This document shows, in pieces, positions 45,737-53,791 of a stretch of 64,000 nucleotides of DNA. A program made the translations under genes and the position numbers. The notes beneath the pieces were generated by a model, which searched no databases, was not told where the DNA came from, and worked only from the letters and a program-made list of their open reading frames with translations. The stretch's first letter is position 1. Each line of letters opens with the position of its first letter. Source of the DNA: Pseudoalteromonas luteoviolacea NCIMB 1944 (lineage in GTDB: Bacteria > Pseudomonadota > Gammaproteobacteria > Enterobacterales > Alteromonadaceae); contig NZ_AUXS01000015.1 of assembly GCF_001625565.1 (NCBI RefSeq), forward strand, positions 124,001-188,000. Reading direction: 5' to 3'.

Positions 45737-46450
45737 ATGTCTTTAAAAGTTTTTGGAATCGATTTTAAAGGGTTGTCTAAAAAAGAAGTAATGAACGTCG
45801 ACGACGAGTTGAAGTTCGTAACAACGGTGAATGCAGAGTTCATCGTTGAGGCCAATAAAAATAAAGACTTTCTTAGAATCCTAAACAACAGTGTTGCAAC
45901 GTTCGATGGGCAAATTCCATATATAATTGCCAAGCTAAAGTCAGGTAAAAAATTTGACAAAATCAGTGGCTCGGATCTGATTTACGATGTCATAAAAAAA
46001 TCAAAAGATAGCCAAGAACATGTGTTCCTGCTTGGCGATAGGGAAGATGTTAATCAGCGCGCTGTAGATAAAGCAATAAATGAATATGGTGCTCGCTGTT
46101 CGGGCTTTTCACCGCCATATGAAGCTAATGGGTTTTCTGAGCAATCTAATAATGCCATGCTAGAAAAAATTTCTAATGCTAAACCCACATACTTGTTTGT
46201 TGCATTTGGTGCTAAAAAACAAGAGCAATGGATTTATGACAACTTAGAAGCCTTGCAAAATATTGGCGTAAAGTGGGTAGTCGGGTGTGGCGGAAGCATT
46301 TCATTTTTCTCAGGAGAGATTAAGAGGGCGCCGCTGTGGGTTCAGAAGGCTGGCCTTGAAGGGGTATATAGACTAGTCCAAGAGCCTAAATTATTTCGCT
46401 TAGTCAGACTAGTTAAGAGCCTGAGGGTTTTCTTTTACGTCTGGAAGTAA
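45737..46450 (+). CDS. WecG/TagA/CpsF-family (GT26) glycosyltransferase
   Basis: A 237-residue inverting GT26 enzyme. TTVNAEFIVEANKNKDF, VFLLGDRE, VAFGAKKQEQWI and GCGGSISFFSGEIKRAP are the family blocks, and the C-terminal basic helix associates with the membrane. WecG moves ManNAcA from UDP-ManNAcA to lipid I in enterobacterial common antigen. Because WecB and WecC are encoded about 10 kb downstream, it could serve that pathway; a TagA-type ManNAc transferase is the alternative. Confidence 0.72.
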   Translation: MSLKVFGIDFKGLSKKEVMNVDDELKFVTTVNAEFIVEANKNKDFLRILNNSVATFDGQIPYIIAKLKSGKKFDKISGSDLIYDVIKKSKDSQEHVFLLGDREDVNQRAVDKAINEYGARCSGFSPPYEANGFSEQSNNAMLEKISNAKPTYLFVAFGAKKQEQWIYDNLEALQNIGVKWVVGCGGSISFFSGEIKRAPLWVQKAGLEGVYRLVQEPKLFRLVRLVKSLRVFFYVWK

Positions 46451-46762
46451 CCTTTTGCAATTGGTTATAAGGTCACTCTGCAAATACTAGATAAAGTAGA
46501 GATAACCTTAAAATTTAGAGTTTGAAATAGCTTAATTGAGCCTTATGCCCGATTTTGTGCCTATTAATAGGCAGGTATTTTCAATCATTCAATGTGATAC
46601 TCCTTTGCCATAGCGTGCAAACAGACACTGCTTGCAAAGGTTTACAATATTATTGTTTATTTGGTGTCTAGTTACCAATAAATAGACAAGTAGTTTTTAG
46701 GGTAAGTCTGCAATTTAGTTGTAAGGGTTGGCCCATATTATATTTAAGAAGTTAGGTGACAT
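46451..46762. other. Intergenic region before manC with palindromes
   Basis: Over 300 bases with no supported gene. It has the perfect palindrome GCCTATTAATAGGC at 46559-46572 and CCTTTGC / GCAAAGG at 46602-46608 and 46634-46640. Promoter elements for manC probably lie at the right end but none is convincing. No ops/JUMPstart-like sequence seen. Confidence 0.45.
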
Positions 46763-48169
46763 ATGATTTTACCAATTATAATGGCGGGTGGTTCAGGTAC
46801 ACGCCTATGGCCTTTATCACGCGGCAATTATCCTAAGCAATTTTTAAAACTACATGGTGAAAACACCATGTTGCAAGAGACTATTTCTCGTTTGAATGGT
46901 CTTGAGCATAGCCCTGTTATGTTGATCTGTAATGAAGAACATCGCTTTATCGCGGCAGAGCAAGTGCGTCAGCTTGATGTGAAACACAGTGGGATTTTTT
47001 TAGAGCCGGTAGGCCGTAATACTGCACCTGCTATCGCGTTGGCGGCTTTCAAAGCGATTGAAAATAATGAAGATCCATTGCTGTTGGTACTAGCAGCAGA
47101 CCATGTGATCGAACATCAAGCTGCATTCTTAGAAAGTGTTGAAAAAGCTACATCTTTGGCACAGCAAGGGAAATTAGTGACTTTTGGTATTGTTGGAACC
47201 ACGCCTGAAACTGGCTATGGCTATATCAAAAGAGGTGAAGCGGTCGAAAATGGCTTTGTTGTAAATAGCTTTGTGGAAAAGCCAGACTTAAGTACAGCAA
47301 AGCAATATATTGCAAGTGGTGATTATTACTGGAATAGCGGCATGTTCTTATTCAAAGCAAGTCGTTACCTAGAAGAGTTAAAGGCATTTCGACCTGATAT
47401 TTACTCAGCCTGTGAAAAGGCGGTTGAAGTGCAAAATAGTGATATGGAATTTGTTCGCGTTGATAAAGACGCCTTTGAAGCCTGCCCAGATGAATCTATT
47501 GACTACGCGGTAATGGAGCACACTCAAGATGCTGTGGTTGTTCCTATGGATGCGGGCTGGAATGACGTTGGTGGATTTGCTGCGTTGTGGGAAGTTTCCG
47601 AAAAAGATGAAAATGGCAACGCGTTTATTGGTGATGTTAAGTCTGTTGATACAAAAAATACTCTAGTATTTGGCGAGGACAAGCTTGTCTCAACAGTAGG
47701 CGTTGAAGATCTTGTTATTGTTAACACTAAAGATGCAGTACTGGTTGCCCATAAAAACGAGTCGCAAAAAGTAAAAGAGATAGTGAATCAGCTCAAACGT
47801 GATCAACGCTCTGAAGTTACCTTCCATAGAGAAGTATATCGCCCTTGGGGTAAATATGACTCAGTAGATAATGGTGAGCGCTTCCAAGTTAAAAGAATCA
47901 CAGTTAAGCCTGGCGCTAAGCTGTCAGTACAAATGCATCACCACCGTGCTGAGCATTGGATTGTTGTGTCTGGTACAGCAAGAGTACACTTGGATGGTGA
48001 AGAAAGATTTGTTACTGAGAATGAGTCAGTCTATATCCCAATTACATCTGTTCATGCATTAGAAAACCCTGGCAAAGTTGATTTAGAGTTAATTGAAGTT
48101 CAGTCCGGATCTTACCTAGGTGAGGATGACATTGTCCGCTTTGAAGATCGATATGGAAGAGTTAAATAA
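46763..48169 (+). CDS. manC: Bifunctional mannose-1-P guanylyltransferase / mannose-6-P isomerase
   Basis: A 468-residue enzyme giving GDP-mannose. N-terminal nucleotidyltransferase domain with [19 protein letters not shown] and FVEKPD; C-terminal cupin isomerase domain from about residue 350 with [25 protein letters not shown] and [17 protein letters not shown]. This fused form is the usual ManC/CpsB of capsule and O-antigen loci. It shares one base with the following manB. Confidence 0.94.
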   Translation: MILPIIMAGGSGTRLWPLSRGNYPKQFLKLHGENTMLQETISRLNGLEHSPVMLICNEEHRFIAAEQVRQLDVKHSGIFLEPVGRNTAPAIALAAFKAIENNEDPLLLVLAADHVIEHQAAFLESVEKATSLAQQGKLVTFGIVGTTPETGYGYIKRGEAVENGFVVNSFVEKPDLSTAKQYIASGDYYWNSGMFLFKASRYLEELKAFRPDIYSACEKAVEVQNSDMEFVRVDKDAFEACPDESIDYAVMEHTQDAVVVPMDAGWNDVGGFAALWEVSEKDENGNAFIGDVKSVDTKNTLVFGEDKLVSTVGVEDLVIVNTKDAVLVAHKNESQKVKEIVNQLKRDQRSEVTFHREVYRPWGKYDSVDNGERFQVKRITVKPGAKLSVQMHHHRAEHWIVVSGTARVHLDGEERFVTENESVYIPITSVHALENPGKVDLELIEVQSGSYLGEDDIVRFEDRYGRVK

Positions 48170-49608
48170 TGACAAACGCGAGCCATTTAATTAAGCAAAG
48201 CGGCATTGCATTTGGTACAAGCGGTGCGCGTGGGCTGGTTGAACAATTTACACCAGCCGCGTGTTATGCATTCACTGTCGCATTTATCAAAGCGATAGAA
48301 ACAGACTTCTCGTTTGAAAAGGTTGCTATTGCAATTGACAACCGCCCTAGTAGTGCTGCTATGGCGAAATCTATTTCAGCAATGGTCAATGCACTAGGCT
48401 ATGACGCGGAGTTTTTTGGTGTAGTACCTACCCCAGCTTTGGCGCTGTATTCTATGCAAAACCGCATACCATGTATCATGGTTACAGGTAGCCACATTCC
48501 TTTCGATCGCAATGGTTTAAAGTTTTATCGACCTGATGGCGAAATCACAAAGGCAGATGAGCTTAATATTATTAAGAGTGATGCAGAAGTTGTGGCGCCT
48601 GAGAGTGAACCTGAACTTGAGACGCTGAGCGCTGCGAAGGACTTGTATATTGAAAGATATACACAGCACTTCCCGAATAAACCTTTTTCAGGTAAGAAGC
48701 TTGGTGTGTATGAACACTCAAGTGCTGGACGCGATATCTATAAACAGATTTTTGAATCACTGGGTGCTGAAGTTATCTCATTAGGCAGGAGTGATCAGTT
48801 TGTACCAATAGACACAGAGGCAGTTTCTGAAGAGGATAAGACTAAAGCGCTTAATTGGTCTAAAGAATTAAAATTAGACGCTATTTTTTCAACTGATGGC
48901 GATGGTGATAGACCCTTAATTGCTGACGAGTTAGGGCAGTGGTTACGAGGTGATATATTAGGTCTTGTGACGGCAAAGTATCTAGGTGCTAAGTTGTTGG
49001 CAACCCCTGTGAGTTGTAATAGTGCAATTGAGTCTTCAGGCGCTTTCAAGCAAGTTGTGAGAACAAAAATTGGCTCACCTTATGTGATTGAAGCATTTTG
49101 CAACCAAGAGGAAAGCTTTAAACCATATGCTGGTTTCGAAGCAAACGGCGGCTTTCTTTTAGGTAGTGATTGTTATTATGCTGATGGGCTGTACCACGCG
49201 TTGCCGACAAGGGATGCGGTACTTCCAGCTCTGGTTCTCTTTAATGAATCATGGTCAAAACAAAAAGCTATCAGCACTATCATTAGTGACCTGCCAAAGC
49301 GATTTACTGCCAGTGATCGAATAAAAGAAATTCCGCGTGAAACCAGTCTTTCTTTGATCGATAAACTAGCAAACTCCGAAGACGTTAGAAATGAGCTTAG
49401 ACAAGCACTTGTCTTAGAGGGGACTTTGGAATTAACCAATGCCATAGATGGTTTTAGAATGTTTTTTACCAGCGGTGAAATCGTTCACTTTAGGCCATCT
49501 GGAAATGCACCAGAGTTAAGGTGTTACGCTGAGGCTGATACGCAGAGTCGAGCCGAGGAATTAGTAGTGCTTGCTTTGGGTTATATAAATCAAATCTCAG
49601 CTATCTAA
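48169..49608 (+). CDS. manB: Phosphomannomutase ManB
   Basis: A 479-residue alpha-D-phosphohexomutase converting mannose-6-P to mannose-1-P for ManC. FGTSGARGLV at the N-terminus, the active-site serine in VTGSHIPFDRNG, the metal-binding STDGDGDRPL and the phosphate-binding FRPSGNAPELR are all present. It is somewhat divergent from E. coli CpsG: SHIPFDRNG replaces the commoner SHNP form, as in other marine ManB proteins. One-base overlap with manC implies cotranscription. Confidence 0.9.
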   Translation: MTNASHLIKQSGIAFGTSGARGLVEQFTPAACYAFTVAFIKAIETDFSFEKVAIAIDNRPSSAAMAKSISAMVNALGYDAEFFGVVPTPALALYSMQNRIPCIMVTGSHIPFDRNGLKFYRPDGEITKADELNIIKSDAEVVAPESEPELETLSAAKDLYIERYTQHFPNKPFSGKKLGVYEHSSAGRDIYKQIFESLGAEVISLGRSDQFVPIDTEAVSEEDKTKALNWSKELKLDAIFSTDGDGDRPLIADELGQWLRGDILGLVTAKYLGAKLLATPVSCNSAIESSGAFKQVVRTKIGSPYVIEAFCNQEESFKPYAGFEANGGFLLGSDCYYADGLYHALPTRDAVLPALVLFNESWSKQKAISTIISDLPKRFTASDRIKEIPRETSLSLIDKLANSEDVRNELRQALVLEGTLELTNAIDGFRMFFTSGEIVHFRPSGNAPELRCYAEADTQSRAEELVVLALGYINQISAI

Positions 49609-50264
49609 TGCGAAGCAATGTAAAGTGAACTTATCTTTATAGAGTTCACTTTATCTTTACTTGAGATTGGTTTGACTCAAGCGCCTATTTGCGAACTTGG
49701 CACTGATGTGACATGTTCGCAAACAACGTATAAATTTGTACTGCATAACCTGCTGAGTTAATAGCCATAACGACAGCCAAGACAATCAGCTCTATCTGTG
49801 AAAAGCTTTGTTTTGAGGTGTCTTGGCCAAAATTACTAAGCTTTTAGACGACAACTTCAGTGTTTTACCGCTGAACTTTTAGTAAGCTCACACCAAATGA
49901 TAATAATCTAACCAACCGAGAGTTACTTCTCTTACTTGCAGGAGTTGTTCGTCAGGCGCTACTCTTTCTTAAGCTTTTAGGAGGTTGCTTGCCAGTGGTG
50001 TTCACTCTTAAAGCGCCGTCGAGTTGTCTTTAGCCGCGCCAAACTGACCGCCTGTTACCCCTTGAGTTGGGCTTTGTTTCAACCGCATTTAATGAAGCAT
50101 GATATCCATGTTCATATCAAAAAGAGCGTTAACCTCTAGCGCATTAACATTCTTGACACTTTTGCCATGCATTATGGAGCTTAATCCTTGATATTGTGAT
50201 CAAGCCCATTTTAAGCACTGGCTAATGAAAGTTAGTTAACCATTTGGTTGGCAGGGAAGGTGGA
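49609..50264. other. Structure-rich non-coding region between manB and ugd
   Basis: About 650 bases without a supported gene. It begins with a perfect 11-base stem (49621-49631 with 49643-49653) that probably ends the manCB transcript, although no T-run follows. Further inverted repeats are TTTGCGAAC / GTTCGCAAA (49688-49696, 49715-49723) and GCCAAGACA / TGTCTTGGC (49776-49784, 49819-49827). The remainder is less AT-rich and looks like decayed sequence, but I find no transposase remnant or target duplication. Confidence 0.45.
49621..49653 (+). terminator. Hairpin after manB
   Basis: TAAAGTGAACT pairs with AGTTCACTTTA around an 11-base loop, 12 bases after the stop codon. The tail TCTTTAC is only modestly T-rich, so it may be a weak terminator or a 3'-end stabilising structure. 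Confidence 0.5.
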
Positions 50265-51431
50265 ATGAAGATAGCTGTGGCAGGTATAGGTTATGTTGGA
50301 CTCTCAAACGCGGTGCTTTTAGCGCAACACAATGATGTTATTGCTTACGATATTGACCCGACTAAAGTAGAAGCTGTCAATAACAGGGTTTCCCCAATTC
50401 TTGATCCAGACATCAGCAATTATCTAACTGAAGGCAAGCTGATGCTAGCGGCGACGACAGACAAAGTAACGGCTTTTTCAGAGGCCGAGTTTATCATCGT
50501 TGCTACACCTACGAATTATGATCCTGACAGTAACTGCTTTAATACAGTGTCCGTTGAAAATGTGGTTGAAGATATTCTCGCTATTAACTCAGATGCCTCC
50601 ATTATCATAAAGTCAACGGTTCCGGTAGGTTATACAGCTAGTTTGAGAGAGAAGTATCAAACTGACAGATTAATTTTTTCTCCGGAGTTTTTGCGTGAGG
50701 GGCGAGCACTGTATGACAATTTATATCCATCACGCATTATCGTTGGAAGTAAGTGTCAAAAAGCACATCATTTTGCAGAACTTATGAGTCTTGGTGCAAA
50801 GAAAAACGCTATTGAAACAGTGTTTACAGGCTCAACAGAAGCAGAAGCAGTGAAGCTGTTTTCGAATACGTATCTCGCTATGCGTATCGCGTATTTCAAT
50901 GAATTGGATAGTTATTCGGAAGCGCACAAATTAAACACACGAGAAATAATACAAGGAGTGTGCTTAGACCCCAGAATTGGTGATTATTACAATAACCCTT
51001 CGTTTGGCTATGGGGGCTACTGCCTTCCTAAGGATACCAAGCAGCTTGTTGCCAATTATCAAGACGTGCCAAGTAACATTATTGGCGCGATCGTAGATGC
51101 TAACCGAACAAGAAAAGATTTTATTGCAGAATCTATAGTGAGCAAATTACCCAAAGTTGTAGGTATATACCGGTTGGTGATGAAATCTGGCTCGGATAAC
51201 TTTAGGGCATCTGCCGTACAGGGAGTGATGAAACGAATTAAAGCTAAAGGTATTGAAGTTATTGTATATGAGCCCACGTATCATGAAGATAGATTCTTTA
51301 ATTCAAAAGTCACCAATAGCCTTGAGCTACTAAAGCGTGATGCGGATATTATTATTGCTAACAGGATGTCTCCTGAGTTAATGGACGTCAGGGATAAGGT
51401 GTATACGCGCGATTTGTTTGGAAAAGATTAA
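50265..51431 (+). CDS. ugd: UDP-glucose 6-dehydrogenase Ugd
   Basis: A 388-residue NAD-dependent enzyme oxidising UDP-glucose to UDP-glucuronate. [17 protein letters not shown] is the NAD-binding loop; [16 protein letters not shown], the catalytic cysteine in [15 protein letters not shown] (about Cys255), and [17 protein letters not shown] are very close to E. coli Ugd. The frame is open seven codons upstream, but the ATG used here gives the family N-terminus and is preceded by AAGG. It stands alone between two long non-coding stretches. Confidence 0.94.
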   Translation: MKIAVAGIGYVGLSNAVLLAQHNDVIAYDIDPTKVEAVNNRVSPILDPDISNYLTEGKLMLAATTDKVTAFSEAEFIIVATPTNYDPDSNCFNTVSVENVVEDILAINSDASIIIKSTVPVGYTASLREKYQTDRLIFSPEFLREGRALYDNLYPSRIIVGSKCQKAHHFAELMSLGAKKNAIETVFTGSTEAEAVKLFSNTYLAMRIAYFNELDSYSEAHKLNTREIIQGVCLDPRIGDYYNNPSFGYGGYCLPKDTKQLVANYQDVPSNIIGAIVDANRTRKDFIAESIVSKLPKVVGIYRLVMKSGSDNFRASAVQGVMKRIKAKGIEVIVYEPTYHEDRFFNSKVTNSLELLKRDADIIIANRMSPELMDVRDKVYTRDLFGKD

Positions 51432-51666
51432 ACATTGAAGTTGAACTGACTGTGCTAACCCCTTCGAAATGGTTAGACATAGGTCGAATGGAGTTTGGCT
51501 AGCAATCCTATTTTTTTGGTAAGGCTATGTATATAAGATATTTATTAGTGCCAAAATAGAAGGGGGGCTGTATAGAATCTTTTGCCTTGCTGTGAATGGC
51601 CGTATTGAGGTTAGTCTTGTGAAGCCGTAATGTCGCTTTTTTTATGCGTTTCGCTATGTTTTATAA

Positions 51667-51695
51667 TTGGCGGTCGAAAAATTATTCTGTATAAT
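51667..51695 (+). promoter_or_regulatory. Probable promoter of the wza leader
   Basis: TTGGCG at 51667-51672 and a consensus TATAAT at 51690-51695 are 17 bases apart. Transcription from here would give a leader of about 500 bases before wza. Confidence 0.6.
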
Positions 51696-51739
51696 GCATC
51701 GCGTTTAGGGAGTTCGTCCAATCAAATACAAGGAGTAGT

Positions 51740-51805
51740 ATGATATCAATCCCAATTTTTGTTCCGTTATATTCGTATGTGATTGTCACTGAGCCTAGCC
51801 TTTAA
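51740..51805 (+). CDS. Possible 21-residue leader peptide before wza
   Basis: An ATG 44 bases after the consensus TATAAT, preceded by AAGGAG with a four-base spacer, opens a frame of 21 codons (MISIPIFVPLYSYVIVTEPSL). The product is hydrophobic and Ile/Val/Pro/Tyr-rich. It resembles a leader peptide or a small membrane peptide only in a general way; no family recognised. A terminator-like hairpin follows 150 bases later. It could also be chance. Confidence 0.3.
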   Translation: MISIPIFVPLYSYVIVTEPSL

Positions 51806-51954
51806 GATTGAGAGCAAAGATAGATAGGGCTTTGTAAGGTTAAAATTGCATTAAAATGTTAAAATTTCAATTTCTCATTGGACTTATTTTTGCAATTATC
51901 TATTTGGGTTTATCCAAACTCGTAGTGTGAATCTTATAAAATTGAAACCTCTCG

Positions 51955-51990
51955 AAAAGGCGTGAAAATCGGCACAAGATCAGCCTTTTT
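51955..51990 (+). terminator. Attenuator-like hairpin in the wza leader
   Basis: AAAAGGC at 51955-51961 and GCCTTTT at 51983-51989 form a seven-base stem with a 21-base loop, ending in five T. It could end a short leader RNA or attenuate wza transcription. Confidence 0.4.
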
Positions 51991-52202
51991 ATGTTTGAGC
52001 ACCTTTTATCTTGGCAAGATTCTACTTAGATGGCTATTGCAATAAATCTTTAGTAAAGCTCATGTAACATTAACGCAATGTAAACTTGCGATTGGAATCC
52101 GTGCATGCTTTAATTAGCCATCGCGTAAGCAGGACTAATGCTCTTAAGTGACTGAGAACTTAGTAACAAAGAATAAGTATTAAAATATATTAGGAATAAC
52201 AA

Positions 52203-53327
52203 ATGGCCCGATGCTGTAAAAATATCATTGCCACTTCCCTTGCAGTTGCAAGTACATTGGCAATGAGTGGCTGCACCTTGATCCCAGGTGGGCATTTTGA
52301 AGGAATTACGTCAGGTGATAAAACTACTGGTTTGGAGCAAGAACTCTCAAAAGTTAACATTCAACTTATCGACTCCGAAACAATAAAGCAGCAAAAGCTT
52401 AAATCTCAAGTAGTGCAAAAAACAGGCCTTCAGGGTCTAGATGTATCTAATTATGAATACCATTTAGGAATTGGCGATGTAATCACGGTTGGTGTTTGGG
52501 ACCATCCTGAATTAACAATTCCTGCTGCTGTGCAAAGAACAGCAGAATTTGACGGTTTTAGAGTACAAGCTGATGGTACAGTGACATATGCGTATGCTCC
52601 TAAGGTGCCGGCAGCAGGAAAAACTGTTGTAGAGCTTAGAGAGGAGCTTGTTAATCGTCTCAGCCGCGTTATAGAAGACCCGCAAATTGATGTCAAAGTC
52701 GTTGGCTTCAAAAGTCAAAAAGTGTATGTCACCGGCGAAGTTGACAGACCGGGTGTTTACCCGATCACTGAAACACCTTTAACCCTAATCGATGCCATTA
52801 ATACTGCCGGCGGACTAAATGAAAGAGCTGATTGGCAGACGGTCACTTTTACTCGAGGGGATATTGTTGAGCACATCCAGTTAGACGATTTTTATTCTGA
52901 GGGTGACATTTCTCAAAATAGATTGCTTAAGCATGGTGATATCATCCACATCGCGCGCAATGACAAACGCAATGTTTACGTCATGGGTGATGTAAGTAGA
53001 GTTGGCACAGTTGAAGTTAAACGATATGGCCTGAGCCTAGCCGAAGCGCTTTCAGAAGTTGGCGGCATCAATGAGCGCAGTGCGAATGCGAACGGTATTT
53101 TTGTCTTGAGAAAAAGGGACCTAGAGAAGGATGGCGTTATTGCTGATGTTTACCAGTTGAGAGCAAATAATATTGCTGCGTTGGTATATGCAGAGCAATT
53201 CTCATTGCAACCTCAAGATATTGTATATGTTACTAGTGCACCAATTGCTCGCTGGAACAAAGTAATAAGTCTGTTATTACCATCATTGTCTACTGTAGAT
53301 GCAATTCAAGATATTGATAATCAATAG
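52203..53327 (+). CDS. wza: Outer-membrane polysaccharide export lipoprotein Wza
   Basis: A 374-residue OPX protein that forms the outer-membrane exit pore for capsular or exopolysaccharide. The signal peptide ends in the lipobox LAMSGC (Cys24). The polysaccharide export domain starts near YHLGIGDVITVGVWDHPE (about 85) and is followed by two SLBB domains (KVYVTGEVDRPGVYPI, NVYVMGDVSRVGTVEV) and a C-terminal amphipathic helix (ARWNKVISLLLPSL) that spans the outer membrane in E. coli Wza. Length matches Wza (379). First gene of a wza-wzb-wzc operon. Confidence 0.93.
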   Translation: MARCCKNIIATSLAVASTLAMSGCTLIPGGHFEGITSGDKTTGLEQELSKVNIQLIDSETIKQQKLKSQVVQKTGLQGLDVSNYEYHLGIGDVITVGVWDHPELTIPAAVQRTAEFDGFRVQADGTVTYAYAPKVPAAGKTVVELREELVNRLSRVIEDPQIDVKVVGFKSQKVYVTGEVDRPGVYPITETPLTLIDAINTAGGLNERADWQTVTFTRGDIVEHIQLDDFYSEGDISQNRLLKHGDIIHIARNDKRNVYVMGDVSRVGTVEVKRYGLSLAEALSEVGGINERSANANGIFVLRKRDLEKDGVIADVYQLRANNIAALVYAEQFSLQPQDIVYVTSAPIARWNKVISLLLPSLSTVDAIQDIDNQ

Positions 53328-53342
53328 GTGGGTATCAAAATA

Positions 53343-53777
53343 ATGTTTGATAGTATATTGGTCGTTTGTGCCGGTAATATCTGCAGAAGCCCAACTGCAG
53401 AGTATGTTTTGAAAAAAAAGCTGTCACAAAGTAGCATTCATGTTTCTTCAGCAGGCTTAACCGCATTGGAAGATAAGCCTGCGGATCCTATGGCTTGTGA
53501 TATCGCAGATACTCAAGGCATTGACATGTCTGCGCATAGAGGGCGCCAGCTCAACTCACAACTTGTTGCAAAAAACTCAGTTATTCTTGTTATGGAAAAG
53601 CAACATCTAACTGATTTATGTAATAGATACCCACAAGCACGCGGCAAAACCTTCCTATTAGGTAAATGGTTAGACGACAAAGAGATCCCAGATCCATACC
53701 GTCAAAGTCGAGAAGCATTTGAACACGTGTATGATTTAATCGATAGCGCATGTAGTGCGTGGCAGAAGTATTTATAA
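53343..53777 (+). CDS. wzb: Low-molecular-weight protein tyrosine phosphatase Wzb
   Basis: A 144-residue cytoplasmic phosphatase that dephosphorylates the tyrosine-rich tail of Wzc and so permits polymer assembly cycles. The P-loop CAGNICRSP (CX5R) is near residue 9 and the general acid is in DPYRQSREAF. A GTG five codons upstream is in frame right after the wza stop, but the ATG giving MFDSILVVC matches the E. coli start. It lies 15 bases after wza and 14 before the preferred wzc start. Confidence 0.93.
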   Translation: MFDSILVVCAGNICRSPTAEYVLKKKLSQSSIHVSSAGLTALEDKPADPMACDIADTQGIDMSAHRGRQLNSQLVAKNSVILVMEKQHLTDLCNRYPQARGKTFLLGKWLDDKEIPDPYRQSREAFEHVYDLIDSACSAWQKYL

Positions 53778-53791
53778 GGATGAAAGAGTCA

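Larger units (their letters stand above)
51432..52202. other. Long leader / intergenic region before wza
   Basis: About 770 bases holding a probable promoter, a tiny ORF and a terminator-like hairpin, all listed separately. Also present are CTAACC / GGTTAG (51455-51460, 51471-51476) after ugd, TTTCAATTT / AAATTGAAA (51865-51873, 51939-51947), and a weak second promoter candidate TTGGCA (52011-52016) closer to wza. No ops element or other gene seen. Confidence 0.5.

Noticed and set aside
49609-50264. Insertion sequence between manB and ugd
   Set aside because: Inverted repeats are present, but no transposase fragment in any frame and no target-site duplication could be seen.
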